Shown here one piece after another: positions 9,045-21,563 of a stretch of 64,000 nucleotides of DNA. The notes beneath the pieces were generated by a model. The model made no database searches and had not been told where the DNA came from. It saw only the letters and a list, made by a program, of their open reading frames with translations. A program made the translations under genes and the position numbers. The DNA comes from Phenylobacterium sp. J426 (GTDB taxonomy: Bacteria; Pseudomonadota; Alphaproteobacteria; Caulobacterales; Caulobacteraceae), in NCBI RefSeq assembly GCF_024699945.1, contig NZ_JAJOMY010000001.1, forward strand, positions 3,975,001-4,039,000. The letters run 5' to 3'. How positions within the stretch are numbered: the stretch's first letter is position 1; each line of letters opens with the position of its first letter.

Positions 9045-10000
9045 TTGCGCGCCTCATAAACCTTGAAGCCGCCGCCCTCGGCCCGCAGCGCCACGGACGC
9101 GAACAGCTCGGCCAGTACGCCCTCGTACGGCAGGTGCCGGTTGGCCACGATCCATAGCGACCCGCCCTTGCGGAGGATGGCGTGGCCGCGACGGATGAAG
9201 GCCTGGCCCAGCGACTTGTCCTCGGCCCCGCCGTCGTGGAACGGCGGGTTCATCACCATGAAGTCGAGGCCGGAGAGTTCGGGGCCCGTGCGCGCGTCCT
9301 GCCAGTGGAAGCTCGCCCGCGCGTCGAGGACGTTGCGCCGGGAGCACTCGTGAGCGCGACGGTCGAGCTCGACCAGGGCGAGCTCGGTCACGTCGGGGCT
9401 CGTGAGCACCGCCCGGGACAGCAGGCCGACGCCCGCGCCCAGGTCCGCGCCGCGGCCGGTCAGCTTCGGCAGCGCGCGGATCAGCAGGACGCTGCCCGGA
9501 TCGGGCCGGTCCCAGCTGAAGACGCCGGGCTGCGTCCAGAGGCCGAGGCTCTCGGCGATGCGCGGCCTGCCGGCTTCAATGGCGGTATCGAGCCCCGCCA
9601 GGGTCTCCGGCCGCGTGGTTTCACAGATGCGCTGCTTGCGCTTGGGCGTCTCATGGACCTCGCACCCGAAGGCGGCGAGTTCCTTGCCGATGCGGGAGCC
9701 GCCCTTTTCCTTGGGCGCCAGGGCGGTCAGCGCGCCGCCAGGTCGAAGCGCCCGCAGCGCCAGGGCGAGGACGTAACGCCGCTCGATCGTCCCCGGCGGC
9801 GCGGCCACGACCATCGCCTCGACGCTGCCCGGCGGGATCTCGTCCAGCGCGGCCGATCCGGGGACCAGCGGCGAGACTTGAACAGCCCCCGGCGGCGCAA
9901 GCGCCAGCTCAGGGAGCGGTTGTCCATAGACGGCGGAAACCGGCGGCGGGCTCAAACGGCGAAAACTCCGGCAGTGAGCGGCCGCGATAGCGGGCCGCAC
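9041..10000 (-). CDS. Class I SAM-dependent methyltransferase, RsmC-like (16S rRNA guanine-N2)
   Basis: Up to 319 residues. The arrangement is that of RsmC/RlmG: a degenerate N-terminal methyltransferase-like half (about 40-170) and an active C-terminal half with the SAM loop GADLGAGVGLLSRAVL, an acidic ribose-binding ELDRRA, and the catalytic motif NPPFHDGG, characteristic of guanine N2-methyltransferases. RsmC makes m2G1207 in 16S rRNA. The true start could lie up to 20 codons downstream (GTG at VSAVYGQPLPEL). It precedes rsuA with a 4-base overlap. Confidence 0.82.
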   Translation of the reverse strand: MRPAIAAAHCRSFRRLSPPPVSAVYGQPLPELALAPPGAVQVSPLVPGSAALDEIPPGSVEAMVVAAPPGTIERRYVLALALRALRPGGALTALAPKEKGGSRIGKELAAFGCEVHETPKRKQRICETTRPETLAGLDTAIEAGRPRIAESLGLWTQPGVFSWDRPDPGSVLLIRALPKLTGRGADLGAGVGLLSRAVLTSPDVTELALVELDRRAHECSRRNVLDARASFHWQDARTGPELSGLDFMVMNPPFHDGGAEDKSLGQAFIRRGHAILRKGGSLWIVANRHLPYEGVLAELFASVALRAEGGGFKVYEARK

Positions 10001-10095
10001 CCTGTACGTCCAGGCCGGCGCGCGCCTATATCAGCCGGAACGCACCACGAACGCCGGGGCGCCATTCCCGCACGCCCCATGCTAATTGGCTGTCG

Positions 10096-12447
10096 ATGTC
10101 TTCCGAGTCCCCCAAGCCCCTGGGCGATCCGCCCGCCAACGCGCCAGCCCCCCGCATCAGCGATCTCGCCCGCCCGCAACCGGCGGCGGCGTTCGACTAC
10201 CTCCAGGGCCTGAACCCTGAACAGCGCGAGGCCGTCGAGGCGACCGAGGGCCCGGTGCTGGTGCTGGCTGGCGCGGGCACGGGCAAGACCCGCGTGCTGA
10301 CCACCCGCCTGGCCCACATCCTGGCGAGCGGCCGGGCGCGGCCGTGGGAACTGCTGGCCGTCACCTTCACCAACAAGGCTGCGCGCGAGATGCGCGAGCG
10401 GATCACCCAGATCATCGGCCCCGCCGCGGAGGGCCTGCGATGGCTGGGGACCTTCCACTCGGTGGCCGCCCAGATCCTGCGCCGCCACGCCGAGCTGGTG
10501 GGGCTGAAATCGAACTACACCATCCTCGACGACGACGATCAGGAGCGGCTGCTCAAGCAGATCCTCGAGGCCGAGAACATCGACGTGAAGCGCTGGACGC
10601 CCAAGGCGCTGAACGGCCTGATCGACCACTGGAAGAACCGCGGCTGGACGCCCGACCGCCTGCCGCCGGCCGAGAACCAGGCGTTCGCGAATGGTCGCGG
10701 CCAGGCGCTGTACCGGCTGTACCAGGAGCGGCTGCGCATCCTCAACGCCTGCGACTTCGGCGATCTCCTGCTGCACAACATCACCATCTTCACCAGCCAG
10801 CCCGACGTGCTGGCCGACTACCACGACCGCTTCAAGTACCTGCTGGTCGACGAGTACCAGGACACCAACGTCGCCCAGTACCTGTGGCTGCGGCTGCTGG
10901 CGCAGAAGAGCCAGAACCTCTGCTGCGTGGGCGACGACGACCAGTCGATCTACGGCTGGCGCGGCGCGGAGGTGGACAACATCCTGCGCTTCGAGCGCGA
11001 CTTCCCTGGCGCCAAGGTCGTCCGCCTGGAGCGCAACTACCGCTCGACCAGCCACATCCTGGCCGCGGCCTCGGGCCTGATCGCCGCCAACAAGGGCCGG
11101 CTGGGCAAGACCCTGTGGACCGAGGCCAACGAGGGCGAGAAGGTCGTCGTGCGCGGCGTCTGGGACGGCGAGGCCGAGAGCCGGCTGATCGCCGACGAGG
11201 TGGAGCGCGCCCGCAAGGCCGGGCGCAAGTACAGCGACATCGCCATCCTCGTCCGCGCCTCGTTCCAGATGCGGGCGTTCGAAGAGCGGTTCGTGATGCT
11301 GCAGATCCCGTATGTGGTGATCGGCGGTCCGCGGTTCTTCGAGCGGGCCGAAATCCGCGACGCGGTGGCCTACCTGCGGCTGATCTATTCCGAGGACGAC
11401 GACCTGGCCTTCGAGCGGATCGTCAACACGCCCAAGCGCGGGATCGGCGACACCTCGGTCCAGAAGCTGCTGCAGGCCGGGCGGCTCAACGGCGTCTCCG
11501 CGAGCCGCGCCGCGCGGCAGATCGTGCTCACCGACGAGCTGGCGGCCAAGACGCGGACGGCGCTCGCCAATTTCCTGCGCGACCTCGACCGCTGGCGGTC
11601 CCAGATCCCTCAGATGCCGCACTACCGGCTGATGGAGACGGTGCTGGAAGAGAGCGGCTACACCGATGCGCTCCGCCTCGACCGCAGCCCGCAGGCCCAG
11701 GGGCGGCTCGAGAACCTGAAGGAGCTCATCAACGCGATGAGCCAGTTCGACACCCTCGAGGCCTTCCTGGAGCACGTGTCGCTGGTCCTCGACCTCGACC
11801 GCAGCTCGGGCGACGACCGGGTGCAGATCATGACCCTGCACCAGGCCAAGGGCCTGGAGTTCCCGCTGGTCTTCCTGCCGGGCTGGGAGGAAGGCGTCTT
11901 CCCGTCCCAGCGCAGCATGGACGAGAAGGGCGAGAAGGGCCTCGAGGAGGAGCGGCGGCTGGCCTACGTGGGCATCACCCGCGCCCGCCAGGACGCCCGC
12001 ATCAGCTTCGCCGCCAATCGCCAGGTCTATGGCCGCTGGACCAGCCAGCTCCCGTCGCGCTTTGTCGACGAACTGCCGATCGCCAATGTCGAGGCGAGCT
12101 CCGAGACGGGCTACTACGGCGGCGGCCCCGGCATGCAGCAGCACGGCAGCCGCTGGGACGAGACCCCGACGTTCGGCGCGGGCTATTCCTCGCCGGGATG
12201 GCGCCGCGCCCAGGCCTCCAACTACAAGGGCAGCCACCCCGGCCGGCAGCAGGTGATCGAGGGCGACGGCCGGCTGGTCGTCACGGGATCCGAGGCCAAC
12301 AGCGACTACAGCCGCGGCGACCGCGTCTTCCACATCAAGTTCGGCTACGGCACCGTCAGGGGCATCGAGGGCAACAAGCTGACGGTGAACTTCGACAAGG
12401 CCGGCGAGAAGAAGGTCATCGACAGCTTCGTGGAGAAGCAGGGCTAG
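10096..12447 (+). CDS. uvrD: UvrD/PcrA-type superfamily 1 DNA helicase
   Basis: 783 residues, the usual size for UvrD/PcrA/Rep. Motifs in order: the Q-motif region LNPEQREAV, Walker A GAGTGKT, motif Ia TFTNKAAREM, Walker B DEYQDTN, motif III GDDDQSIYGWRGAE, motif IV ERNYRST, and motif VI YVGITRAR. The C-terminal ~130 residues contain the PcrA-like extension ending in a Tudor-type segment (RGDRVFHIKFGYGTVRGIEGNKLTV). It unwinds 3'-5' in nucleotide excision and mismatch repair and clears stalled polymerases. PcrA is an equally good name. Its TAG overlaps the convergent gene's TAG in the tetramer CTAG. Confidence 0.92.
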   Translation: MSSESPKPLGDPPANAPAPRISDLARPQPAAAFDYLQGLNPEQREAVEATEGPVLVLAGAGTGKTRVLTTRLAHILASGRARPWELLAVTFTNKAAREMRERITQIIGPAAEGLRWLGTFHSVAAQILRRHAELVGLKSNYTILDDDDQERLLKQILEAENIDVKRWTPKALNGLIDHWKNRGWTPDRLPPAENQAFANGRGQALYRLYQERLRILNACDFGDLLLHNITIFTSQPDVLADYHDRFKYLLVDEYQDTNVAQYLWLRLLAQKSQNLCCVGDDDQSIYGWRGAEVDNILRFERDFPGAKVVRLERNYRSTSHILAAASGLIAANKGRLGKTLWTEANEGEKVVVRGVWDGEAESRLIADEVERARKAGRKYSDIAILVRASFQMRAFEERFVMLQIPYVVIGGPRFFERAEIRDAVAYLRLIYSEDDDLAFERIVNTPKRGIGDTSVQKLLQAGRLNGVSASRAARQIVLTDELAAKTRTALANFLRDLDRWRSQIPQMPHYRLMETVLEESGYTDALRLDRSPQAQGRLENLKELINAMSQFDTLEAFLEHVSLVLDLDRSSGDDRVQIMTLHQAKGLEFPLVFLPGWEEGVFPSQRSMDEKGEKGLEEERRLAYVGITRARQDARISFAANRQVYGRWTSQLPSRFVDELPIANVEASSETGYYGGGPGMQQHGSRWDETPTFGAGYSSPGWRRAQASNYKGSHPGRQQVIEGDGRLVVTGSEANSDYSRGDRVFHIKFGYGTVRGIEGNKLTVNFDKAGEKKVIDSFVEKQG

Positions 12448-12920
12448 ACAGCCCGGCGCCTCATCACCGTCCGCGCCACCAGGGCGGCAAGGCCGGCGAC
12501 GACCGCCACGCCGGCGACGATCGGCGCCGCAGCGCCCGCGCGGCGCACGGGACCGAGGGTCGCCCGCGGCATCGCGCCCATGGCCACGGCCTGGCCCGGC
12601 GGCAGCGGCGGGGCGGTCGCACCGTGGCTCGCCTCGACGTCGGTCTGCGGCTCGTCCATGCCCACGACGGACTCGGCCACAGCGGCCGTGGTCTGGCCGT
12701 CGCGCTTGAAGGTGACGTAGCCGCCGGCGTGATCGATGTCGTCGGCGCGCCAGCCGTGCTCGCGCCAGCCGCGCTTGTCGTCGCCCCACCAGGCGCGACC
12801 TGAGCGCGCGCCCTTGGGCAGCGGGAAGCCCAGCACTTCCTCCAGCTCCGCGAAGCTGGCGCGCCACTCGGGCGCTTCGTGGCCGGACAGGCGATCGGAG
12901 AGGGGCTTGTACTTGCTCAT
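12444..12920 (-). CDS. DUF7662-like domain protein with C-terminal membrane helix
   Basis: 158 residues. The N-terminal ~80 (KYKPLSDRL ... SFAELEEVLGFPLPKGAR ... AWWGDD ... GWRADDIDHAGGYVTFKR) fit a small family seen as a stand-alone domain in many bacteria, which I associate with DUF7662. It ends in a hydrophobic helix (APIVAGVAVVAGLAALVA) followed by RTVMRRRAV, suggesting a tail-anchored inner-membrane protein. Function unknown. Confidence 0.6.
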   Translation of the reverse strand: MSKYKPLSDRLSGHEAPEWRASFAELEEVLGFPLPKGARSGRAWWGDDKRGWREHGWRADDIDHAGGYVTFKRDGQTTAAVAESVVGMDEPQTDVEASHGATAPPLPPGQAVAMGAMPRATLGPVRRAGAAAPIVAGVAVVAGLAALVARTVMRRRAV

Positions 12921-12958
12921 GGCGCCTTAACGCGCGCCGGCGCGATCGGCGCCCGAAG

Positions 12959-13522
12959 ATGTTGCGGAACCTGAGCCTCAAAGGCGCGCTTCGGCAGACG
13001 ATGGACAGGTTGATCCGAACCCAGGACGTGAAGTCGCTCATGCTGGGCGCGGCCGGCGTCGCAGCTGTGGGCCTCCTGTTGGGCGCCGCGATGCAGCCGG
13101 ATCTCCGCGCGCCGGGCGACGCCGAGGGCGCGCAACTGCAGGCCGGCGTGTCCGGCCCGCGCGCCTACGGACTGGCCGACGCCGGCGCAGCCTGGACGAG
13201 CTATGCGAACGGCATCCCGGACTATGTGATCGGCGCCGATTGGCTGCAGCCGCCGCAGTACGACACCCCGCCGCCGCCGGACGAGGCGTTCGCCGACGAC
13301 GCCTCCGCCTACGCCTTCGACGAACCCGCATACGCGCCGGCGGCCGTCGCCAGGTATGAAGAGGCGCCCCGGGAGCCGACGCGATATCCGTCCATGGACG
13401 GCGGCCAGGCCTTCGCCGCCCAGGCGGTCGCGGCGGCCGCGACGGCCGCGGTTGCGACCGAGCCGATGGAGACCTCGCTGGATCCGGAAGCGGCCGAACT
13501 GGCGGCGGCGACGCCCGGCTGA
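12959..13522 (+). CDS. Hypothetical protein with one N-terminal membrane segment
   Basis: 187 residues. A membrane segment near residues 27-46 (LMLGAAGVAAVGLLLGAAM) is followed by a low-complexity region rich in Ala, Pro, Tyr and Glu. The N-terminus before the segment is basic, suggesting the bulk is periplasmic. No known domain is visible. It lies 50 bases upstream of prmA on the same strand and could be co-transcribed. Confidence 0.55.
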   Translation: MLRNLSLKGALRQTMDRLIRTQDVKSLMLGAAGVAAVGLLLGAAMQPDLRAPGDAEGAQLQAGVSGPRAYGLADAGAAWTSYANGIPDYVIGADWLQPPQYDTPPPPDEAFADDASAYAFDEPAYAPAAVARYEEAPREPTRYPSMDGGQAFAAQAVAAAATAAVATEPMETSLDPEAAELAAATPG

Positions 13523-13572
13523 CCGCTTCTCCCCTCGCCTTTCGGCGCTTCGCCCGCTAGAGCCTCACGCCC

Positions 13573-14442
13573 ATGAGCGACGAGGCCGTCCAGATCATCG
13601 CCCGCGGCCCGCGCCGCGAGGCTGAAGCCGCCGCAAACGCCCTGGAGGCGGAGCCCGCCACCGAGGCCCTGACCTATTCCATCCTGGAAGAGGACGAGGA
13701 CCACGACGTCTGGCGGATCGACGCCTTCCCGACGACGGACGAGGAGCGCACCGCGATCGAGGGCGTGCTCTCGACGTTCGCCGGGCTGCGCACCGTCGTC
13801 GAGAAGCTGGCCGACGCCGACTGGCTGGCCATGGCGCTTTCCGGCCTGCCGCCGGTGCGGGCCGGACGCTTCTTCGTCTACGGCGCCCACGACAAGGGCC
13901 TCGCGCCGGCCAGCACGGTGAACCTCCGTATCGAGGCGGGCGCCGCCTTCGGCACGGGCCATCACGGCACGACCGTCGGCTGCCTGCAGGCCTACCACGA
14001 CCTCCTGAAGTCGCGTCGGTTCGAGCGGGTCCTTGACGTGGGCTGCGGCACGGGGGTGCTGGCCATCGCCGCGGCGCGCACGGGTTCGCGGATCGCGGTC
14101 GGCACCGACATCGACGAGCCCTCGGTCCGGATCGCCAACGAGAATGCGGCGCTGAACAACGCCGGCGCGCGGTTCGTCCACGCGTCGGGCCTGAACCACC
14201 CCGAGGTGCGGAACGATGGTCCCTATGACCTGGTCTTCGCCAACATCCTGGCCCCGCCCCTGGTCGCGCTGTCCCAGGAGATCAAGACGGCGCTGAAGCC
14301 CGGCGGCTTCGCTATCCTGTCGGGCCTGCTGCGCACCCAGGAGCGGCGGGTGCTGGCGGCCTATATGTCGAAGGGCTTCCGCCTGCATCGGCGCCTGCAC
14401 CGCGACGCCTGGGCCACCCTGGTGCTGCGCCGCGGCGGCTGA
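13573..14442 (+). CDS. prmA: Ribosomal protein L11 methyltransferase
   Basis: 289 residues. It trimethylates N-terminal and lysine amino groups of L11 (RplK) using S-adenosylmethionine. Landmarks: the substrate-recognition N-terminal domain (1-110), PrmA-typical [19 protein letters not shown], the SAM loop [17 protein letters not shown], and the catalytic-region motif [12 protein letters not shown]. Length and order match the family. Cytoplasmic; non-essential in E. coli. Confidence 0.93.
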   Translation: MSDEAVQIIARGPRREAEAAANALEAEPATEALTYSILEEDEDHDVWRIDAFPTTDEERTAIEGVLSTFAGLRTVVEKLADADWLAMALSGLPPVRAGRFFVYGAHDKGLAPASTVNLRIEAGAAFGTGHHGTTVGCLQAYHDLLKSRRFERVLDVGCGTGVLAIAAARTGSRIAVGTDIDEPSVRIANENAALNNAGARFVHASGLNHPEVRNDGPYDLVFANILAPPLVALSQEIKTALKPGGFAILSGLLRTQERRVLAAYMSKGFRLHRRLHRDAWATLVLRRGG

Positions 14443-14504
14443 GACGGAACCCTCTGTCGCGCCTCACGTTTTCCCAGCTGAACGGCACAGCTTGGAGCGT
14501 CGAG

Positions 14505-14891
14505 ATGTCTGAACAGTACGAACGCACCACGGTCACCAACGAACCTGCGCGCACCGTCGAGGTCCGCCGCAGCGGCGGCGCCGCCGGCTGGTGGGTCGCG
14601 GCCCTCGTGGCGGTCGTGGCCATCGTCGCGGTCTTCTTCGTCTACAGCAATCGCACGGCGACCGACCTGCAGGCGGCCCGCGAACAGGGCCGGACCGAGG
14701 CCTCGATCGCCGCCTCCAGCGCGTCGGCTCAGCAGGCCGCGGCTGCGGCGGCGCAGGCCGCGCAGGACGCCGCCGCCGGCGCAGCTGCGGCCACCGAGAA
14801 CGCGGCCCAGGCCGCGGCCGAGGGCACGCGGGACGTCGCCAACGCCGCGACCGACGCCGCCCAGGATGCGGCCGACGAGGTCCCGAACTAA
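14505..14891 (+). CDS. Ala-rich single-pass membrane protein, unknown
   Basis: 128 residues. A cytoplasmic N-terminus of about 27 residues is followed by a membrane helix (WWVAALVAVVAIVAVFFVY) and a long Ala/Gln/Glu/Asp-rich region of about 80 residues with high helix propensity and a heptad-like rhythm, compatible with a periplasmic coiled rod. No family recognised. Its stop lies 5 bases from the convergent GIY-YIG gene. Confidence 0.6.
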   Translation: MSEQYERTTVTNEPARTVEVRRSGGAAGWWVAALVAVVAIVAVFFVYSNRTATDLQAAREQGRTEASIAASSASAQQAAAAAAQAAQDAAAGAAAATENAAQAAAEGTRDVANAATDAAQDAADEVPN

Positions 14892-14896
14892 GAGGT

Positions 14897-15239
14897 CTAG
14901 GCCAGCTTCCTGCCCGCGAGCGCTTCGATCCAGTGGCGCTCGCGGCGCTTGAGCAGGTCCGCCAAGCCGAGCGGCGTGAGGTCCGGGTCGTCGATCCGCT
15001 CCAGCACCTCGTAGCCGAAGGCGTCGCCGCCGTGGGCCTTCAGCGCCGCCTGAACGTCCCGGTTAGGGTGCGTCCCCATCCGCAGCACGAAGCCGACGCT
15101 GTTCGCCTGGGCGTCGATGTTGTTCGAGACCCCCCACCCAGACAGCCCCGGCCGCCGGACAGCGCAGGGCGTAGATCCCTCCGGCTGTCCGCTTTTCCTT
15201 GTAGTCGCGCACGAGCTGGCGGCGGTTCGGCTTTTCCAT
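14897..15239 (-). CDS. GIY-YIG nuclease-fold protein (one frameshift)
   Basis: Corrected length 113 residues, starting at ATG 15239 (MEKPNRRQLVRDYKE). The frame reads GGIYALRCPAAGAVWVG, the GIY motif and following strand, then breaks in a run of six C/G at 15131-15136. Removing one base continues as VSNNIDAQANSVGFVLRMG. The remaining sequence (DLLKRRERHWIEALAGRKLA) fits the small UPF/GIY-YIG-type proteins of alphaproteobacteria. The role is unknown; related folds include endonucleases and structural proteins. Confidence 0.75.
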
Positions 15240-15335
15240 CGCGGCCCTCTAGCCCAGGCTCGCGCCCCCGTCAATTTCACCCGGGTATAATTATGGCTCG
15301 GCCGCCCCTTTGCCGGCGGCGGGCGAACGGCTTAC

Positions 15336-17159
15336 ATGCCGGCCATGCGCCAGACCTTCGACGAGACGACCGACCGCACCTTCGGGGCCAAGCACGTCCC
15401 CCTCATCCGAAAGGCCATGCAGCAGCAGGGCCTGGACGGCTTCCTCGTGCCGCACGAGGACGAGCACCAGAACGAATATCTGCCCGAGGCCAATGACCGC
15501 CTGGCCTGGGCGTCCGGCTTCACCGGCTCTGCGGGCGCCGCGGTGATCCTGCAGGACAAGGCGGCGATCTTCGTCGACGGCCGCTACACCCTGCAGGTGC
15601 GCGATCAGGTGGACCCGGGCGTGTTCGAGATCCGCGATCTGGTGGAAGGCGGCGTGCCCGCCTACCTGGAGACGGCCGCCGCGAAGGGCCAGAGGATCGG
15701 CTATGACCCGCGACTCCACAGCCCGGACGCCCTGCACTGGCTGAAGGCCGCTGCGGCCAAGGCCGGGGCCGAGCTGACGCCGGTCGAGGCCAATCCGGTG
15801 GACGCCGCGTGGGGCCAGGACCGCCCGGCGCAGCCCGTGGCGCCCGTCGTGCCGCATCCGGCGCAGTACTCCGGCGAAGACTCCAACGCCAAGCGCGCCC
15901 GCATCGGGGAGATCATCGCCGGCAAGGGCGCCGACGCCGCGGTGCTGACGGCGCCCGCCTCCCTCGCGTGGCTCTTCAACGTCCGGGGCGGCGACGTCAT
16001 CCGCTCGCCCCTGCCGCTAGGCCAGGCCATCGTGAACAAGGACGGCTCCGCCCGCCTCTTCCTCGATTCGCAGAAGGTGACGCCCGAGCTGCCGGCCTGG
16101 CTCGGAAACCAGGTGCGGCTGGAGACGCCCGAGGACCTGCCTCAGGCGCTGGGCGACCTGAAGGGCAAGAAGGTCGTCGTCGACCCGGCGCAGTCCTCCG
16201 CCTGGTACTTCGAGGCGCTGCAGGCCGCCGGCGCCGAGGTGGTTCGGGGCGAAGACCCCTGCGCCCTGCCCCGCGCCTGCAAGAACGCGATCGAGATCGA
16301 GGGCAGCCGGCAGGCGCACATCCGCGACGGCGCCGCGCTCACCCGATTCCTTCATTGGCTGGCCACCGAGGGCCAGACGAACCCGCCCGACGAGATCGAG
16401 GTGGTGACAAAGCTGGAGGCCTTTCGTGAGGCCACGGGGGCGCTGAAGGATCTGTCCTTCGACACCATCGCCGGCGCGGCCTCGAACGGCGCGATCGTCC
16501 ACTACCGGCCGACCGCGCGGCTCAACAAGCGCACCGAGCCGGGCGCCCTGCTGCTGGTGGACTCCGGCGCCCAGTACCTCGACGGCACCACCGACGTCAC
16601 CCGGACCGTCGCCATCGGCGAGCCGACGCAGGAGATGCGCGAGCGCTTCACCCTGGTGCTGAAGGGGCATCTGGCCTTGGCGCGGGTGCGCTTCCCGGCC
16701 GGCACGACCGGCAGCCAGCTCGACGCGCTGGCGCGCTTCCCGCTGTGGCAGGCCGGCCTCGACTACGACCACGGCACCGGACACGGCGTCGGCAGCTATC
16801 TCGGCGTCCACGAGGGGCCGCAGCGGATCGCCAAGGCGCCGAACACGGTGGCCCTGCGGCCGGGCATGATCGTCTCCAACGAGCCCGGCTACTACAAGGA
16901 AGGCGAGTACGGGATCCGCATCGAGAACCTGCAGTTCGTCACCGAGGCGGCGCAGGTCCAGGGCGGCGAGCGCCCGATGCATGGCTTCGAGACCCTGACC
17001 CTGGCGCCGATCGACCGGCGTCTGGTGGTGGCCGAGATGCTGACGCCGGAGGAGCGCGAGCAATTCAACGGCTACCACGCGCGGGTGCGCGAGACGGTCG
17101 GACCGCTGCTGGACGGCGACGTCCGGGCGTGGCTCGACGAGGCGACGGCGCCGGTCTGA
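15336..17159 (+). CDS. pepP: Xaa-Pro aminopeptidase (M24B, aminopeptidase P)
   Basis: 607 residues, the long three-domain form also found in eukaryotic cytosolic APP1. Two creatinase-like N-terminal domains (about 1-330) precede the pita-bread catalytic domain. The five metal ligands are visible: Asp in LLLVDSGAQY, Asp in DGTTDVTRT, His in GTGHGVGSYL, Glu in ISNEPGYY-like SNEPGYYKEG, and Glu in GFETLTLAP. It removes N-terminal residues that precede proline. No signal peptide, so cytoplasmic. A second ATG four codons in (MRQTFDETTD) is an equally likely start. Confidence 0.9.
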   Translation: MPAMRQTFDETTDRTFGAKHVPLIRKAMQQQGLDGFLVPHEDEHQNEYLPEANDRLAWASGFTGSAGAAVILQDKAAIFVDGRYTLQVRDQVDPGVFEIRDLVEGGVPAYLETAAAKGQRIGYDPRLHSPDALHWLKAAAAKAGAELTPVEANPVDAAWGQDRPAQPVAPVVPHPAQYSGEDSNAKRARIGEIIAGKGADAAVLTAPASLAWLFNVRGGDVIRSPLPLGQAIVNKDGSARLFLDSQKVTPELPAWLGNQVRLETPEDLPQALGDLKGKKVVVDPAQSSAWYFEALQAAGAEVVRGEDPCALPRACKNAIEIEGSRQAHIRDGAALTRFLHWLATEGQTNPPDEIEVVTKLEAFREATGALKDLSFDTIAGAASNGAIVHYRPTARLNKRTEPGALLLVDSGAQYLDGTTDVTRTVAIGEPTQEMRERFTLVLKGHLALARVRFPAGTTGSQLDALARFPLWQAGLDYDHGTGHGVGSYLGVHEGPQRIAKAPNTVALRPGMIVSNEPGYYKEGEYGIRIENLQFVTEAAQVQGGERPMHGFETLTLAPIDRRLVVAEMLTPEEREQFNGYHARVRETVGPLLDGDVRAWLDEATAPV

Positions 17160-17163
17160 CGTC

Positions 17164-18030
17164 ATGAGCGAAGCGCCCCCCACCGCCGCGCCGCACGCCG
17201 CGCCCAACGCCGCTCAGGCGGCCTACTGGAATGAGTCCGCCGGCCCGACCTGGGCGAGCCTGCAGGCGCTGCTGGATCGGCAGCTGGAGCCCTTGGGCGA
17301 GGCCGCCCTGCGCGCGCTGGCCCCGGCGCCCGGCGAGCGAATCCTGGATATCGGGTGCGGCGCCGGCGCGACGACGGCGCGACTGGCCGCCGCCGCGGCG
17401 CCCGACGGCGAAGCGACCGGGCTGGATATCTCGCGGCCGCTGCTGGAGATCGCCCGGACCCGCAGCGCGCCGGGGCGCATGGATTTCGTCGAGGCTGACG
17501 CCCAGACCCATGTGTTCCCGCCGGGCGCCTACGACGCGGCCTTCTCGCGGTTCGGGGTGATGTTCTTTGCGGATCCGGTAGCTGCGTTCGCCAACATCCG
17601 GCTGGCGCTGAGGCCCGGCGGACGACTGGTCTTCATCTGCTGGCGGACCCCCGCCGAGAACCCGATCATGACGCTGCCGATGGCCGCGGCCTCCCGTATC
17701 GTGGAACCCCCGCCGCCGCCTGAGCCTGGCGCCCCCGGCCCCTTCGCCTTCGCCGACCCCAACCGCGTGCTCGACATCCTGGGGACGGCCGGCTTCGGCG
17801 CGGTCGAGATCGCGCGTCATGACGAGAAGATCGGCGCCGGCGACCTCGACGCGGCGCTCGAGCTAGCCCTGAGGGTGGGTCCCCTGGGCGGCCTCCTGCG
17901 CGAGCATCCGGACAAGCGGGAGGCGGTGGTCGAGGTCGTGCGCGACGCCCTGGCGCATCACGTCGGCGAGGATGGCGTGAAACTCGACTCCGCGACGTGG
18001 ATCGTCTCGGCGCGAACGCTGGGGAGTTGA
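17164..18030 (+). CDS. Class I SAM-dependent methyltransferase
   Basis: 288 residues. Motif I is ILDIGCGAGATTARLAAAA, followed by an acidic ribose site (ATGLDIS) and VEADAQTHVFPPGAYDAAFSRFGVMFF, typical of the UbiE/Methyltransf_11 class that acts on small molecules. The start codon lies 4 bases after the aminopeptidase stop, so the two are probably co-transcribed. Substrate is unknown. Confidence 0.8.
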   Translation: MSEAPPTAAPHAAPNAAQAAYWNESAGPTWASLQALLDRQLEPLGEAALRALAPAPGERILDIGCGAGATTARLAAAAAPDGEATGLDISRPLLEIARTRSAPGRMDFVEADAQTHVFPPGAYDAAFSRFGVMFFADPVAAFANIRLALRPGGRLVFICWRTPAENPIMTLPMAAASRIVEPPPPPEPGAPGPFAFADPNRVLDILGTAGFGAVEIARHDEKIGAGDLDAALELALRVGPLGGLLREHPDKREAVVEVVRDALAHHVGEDGVKLDSATWIVSARTLGS

Positions 18031-18082
18031 AGGCCGGCCATCGCTCACGTTAGTTGCGCAGGGGGTTCGTAGGAGCGCGTGG

Positions 18083-21530
<3,448 letters not shown>

Positions 21531-21563
21531 CGCGGCAAGGTCTAGCCTGCCCCGCCCGCCTCG

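Noticed and set aside
9952..13041. A 1029-codon minus-strand open frame
   Set aside because: It is antisense to the clear UvrD/PcrA gene, has low-complexity Arg/Gly/Ala/Val composition and no recognisable motif. Typical high-GC shadow.
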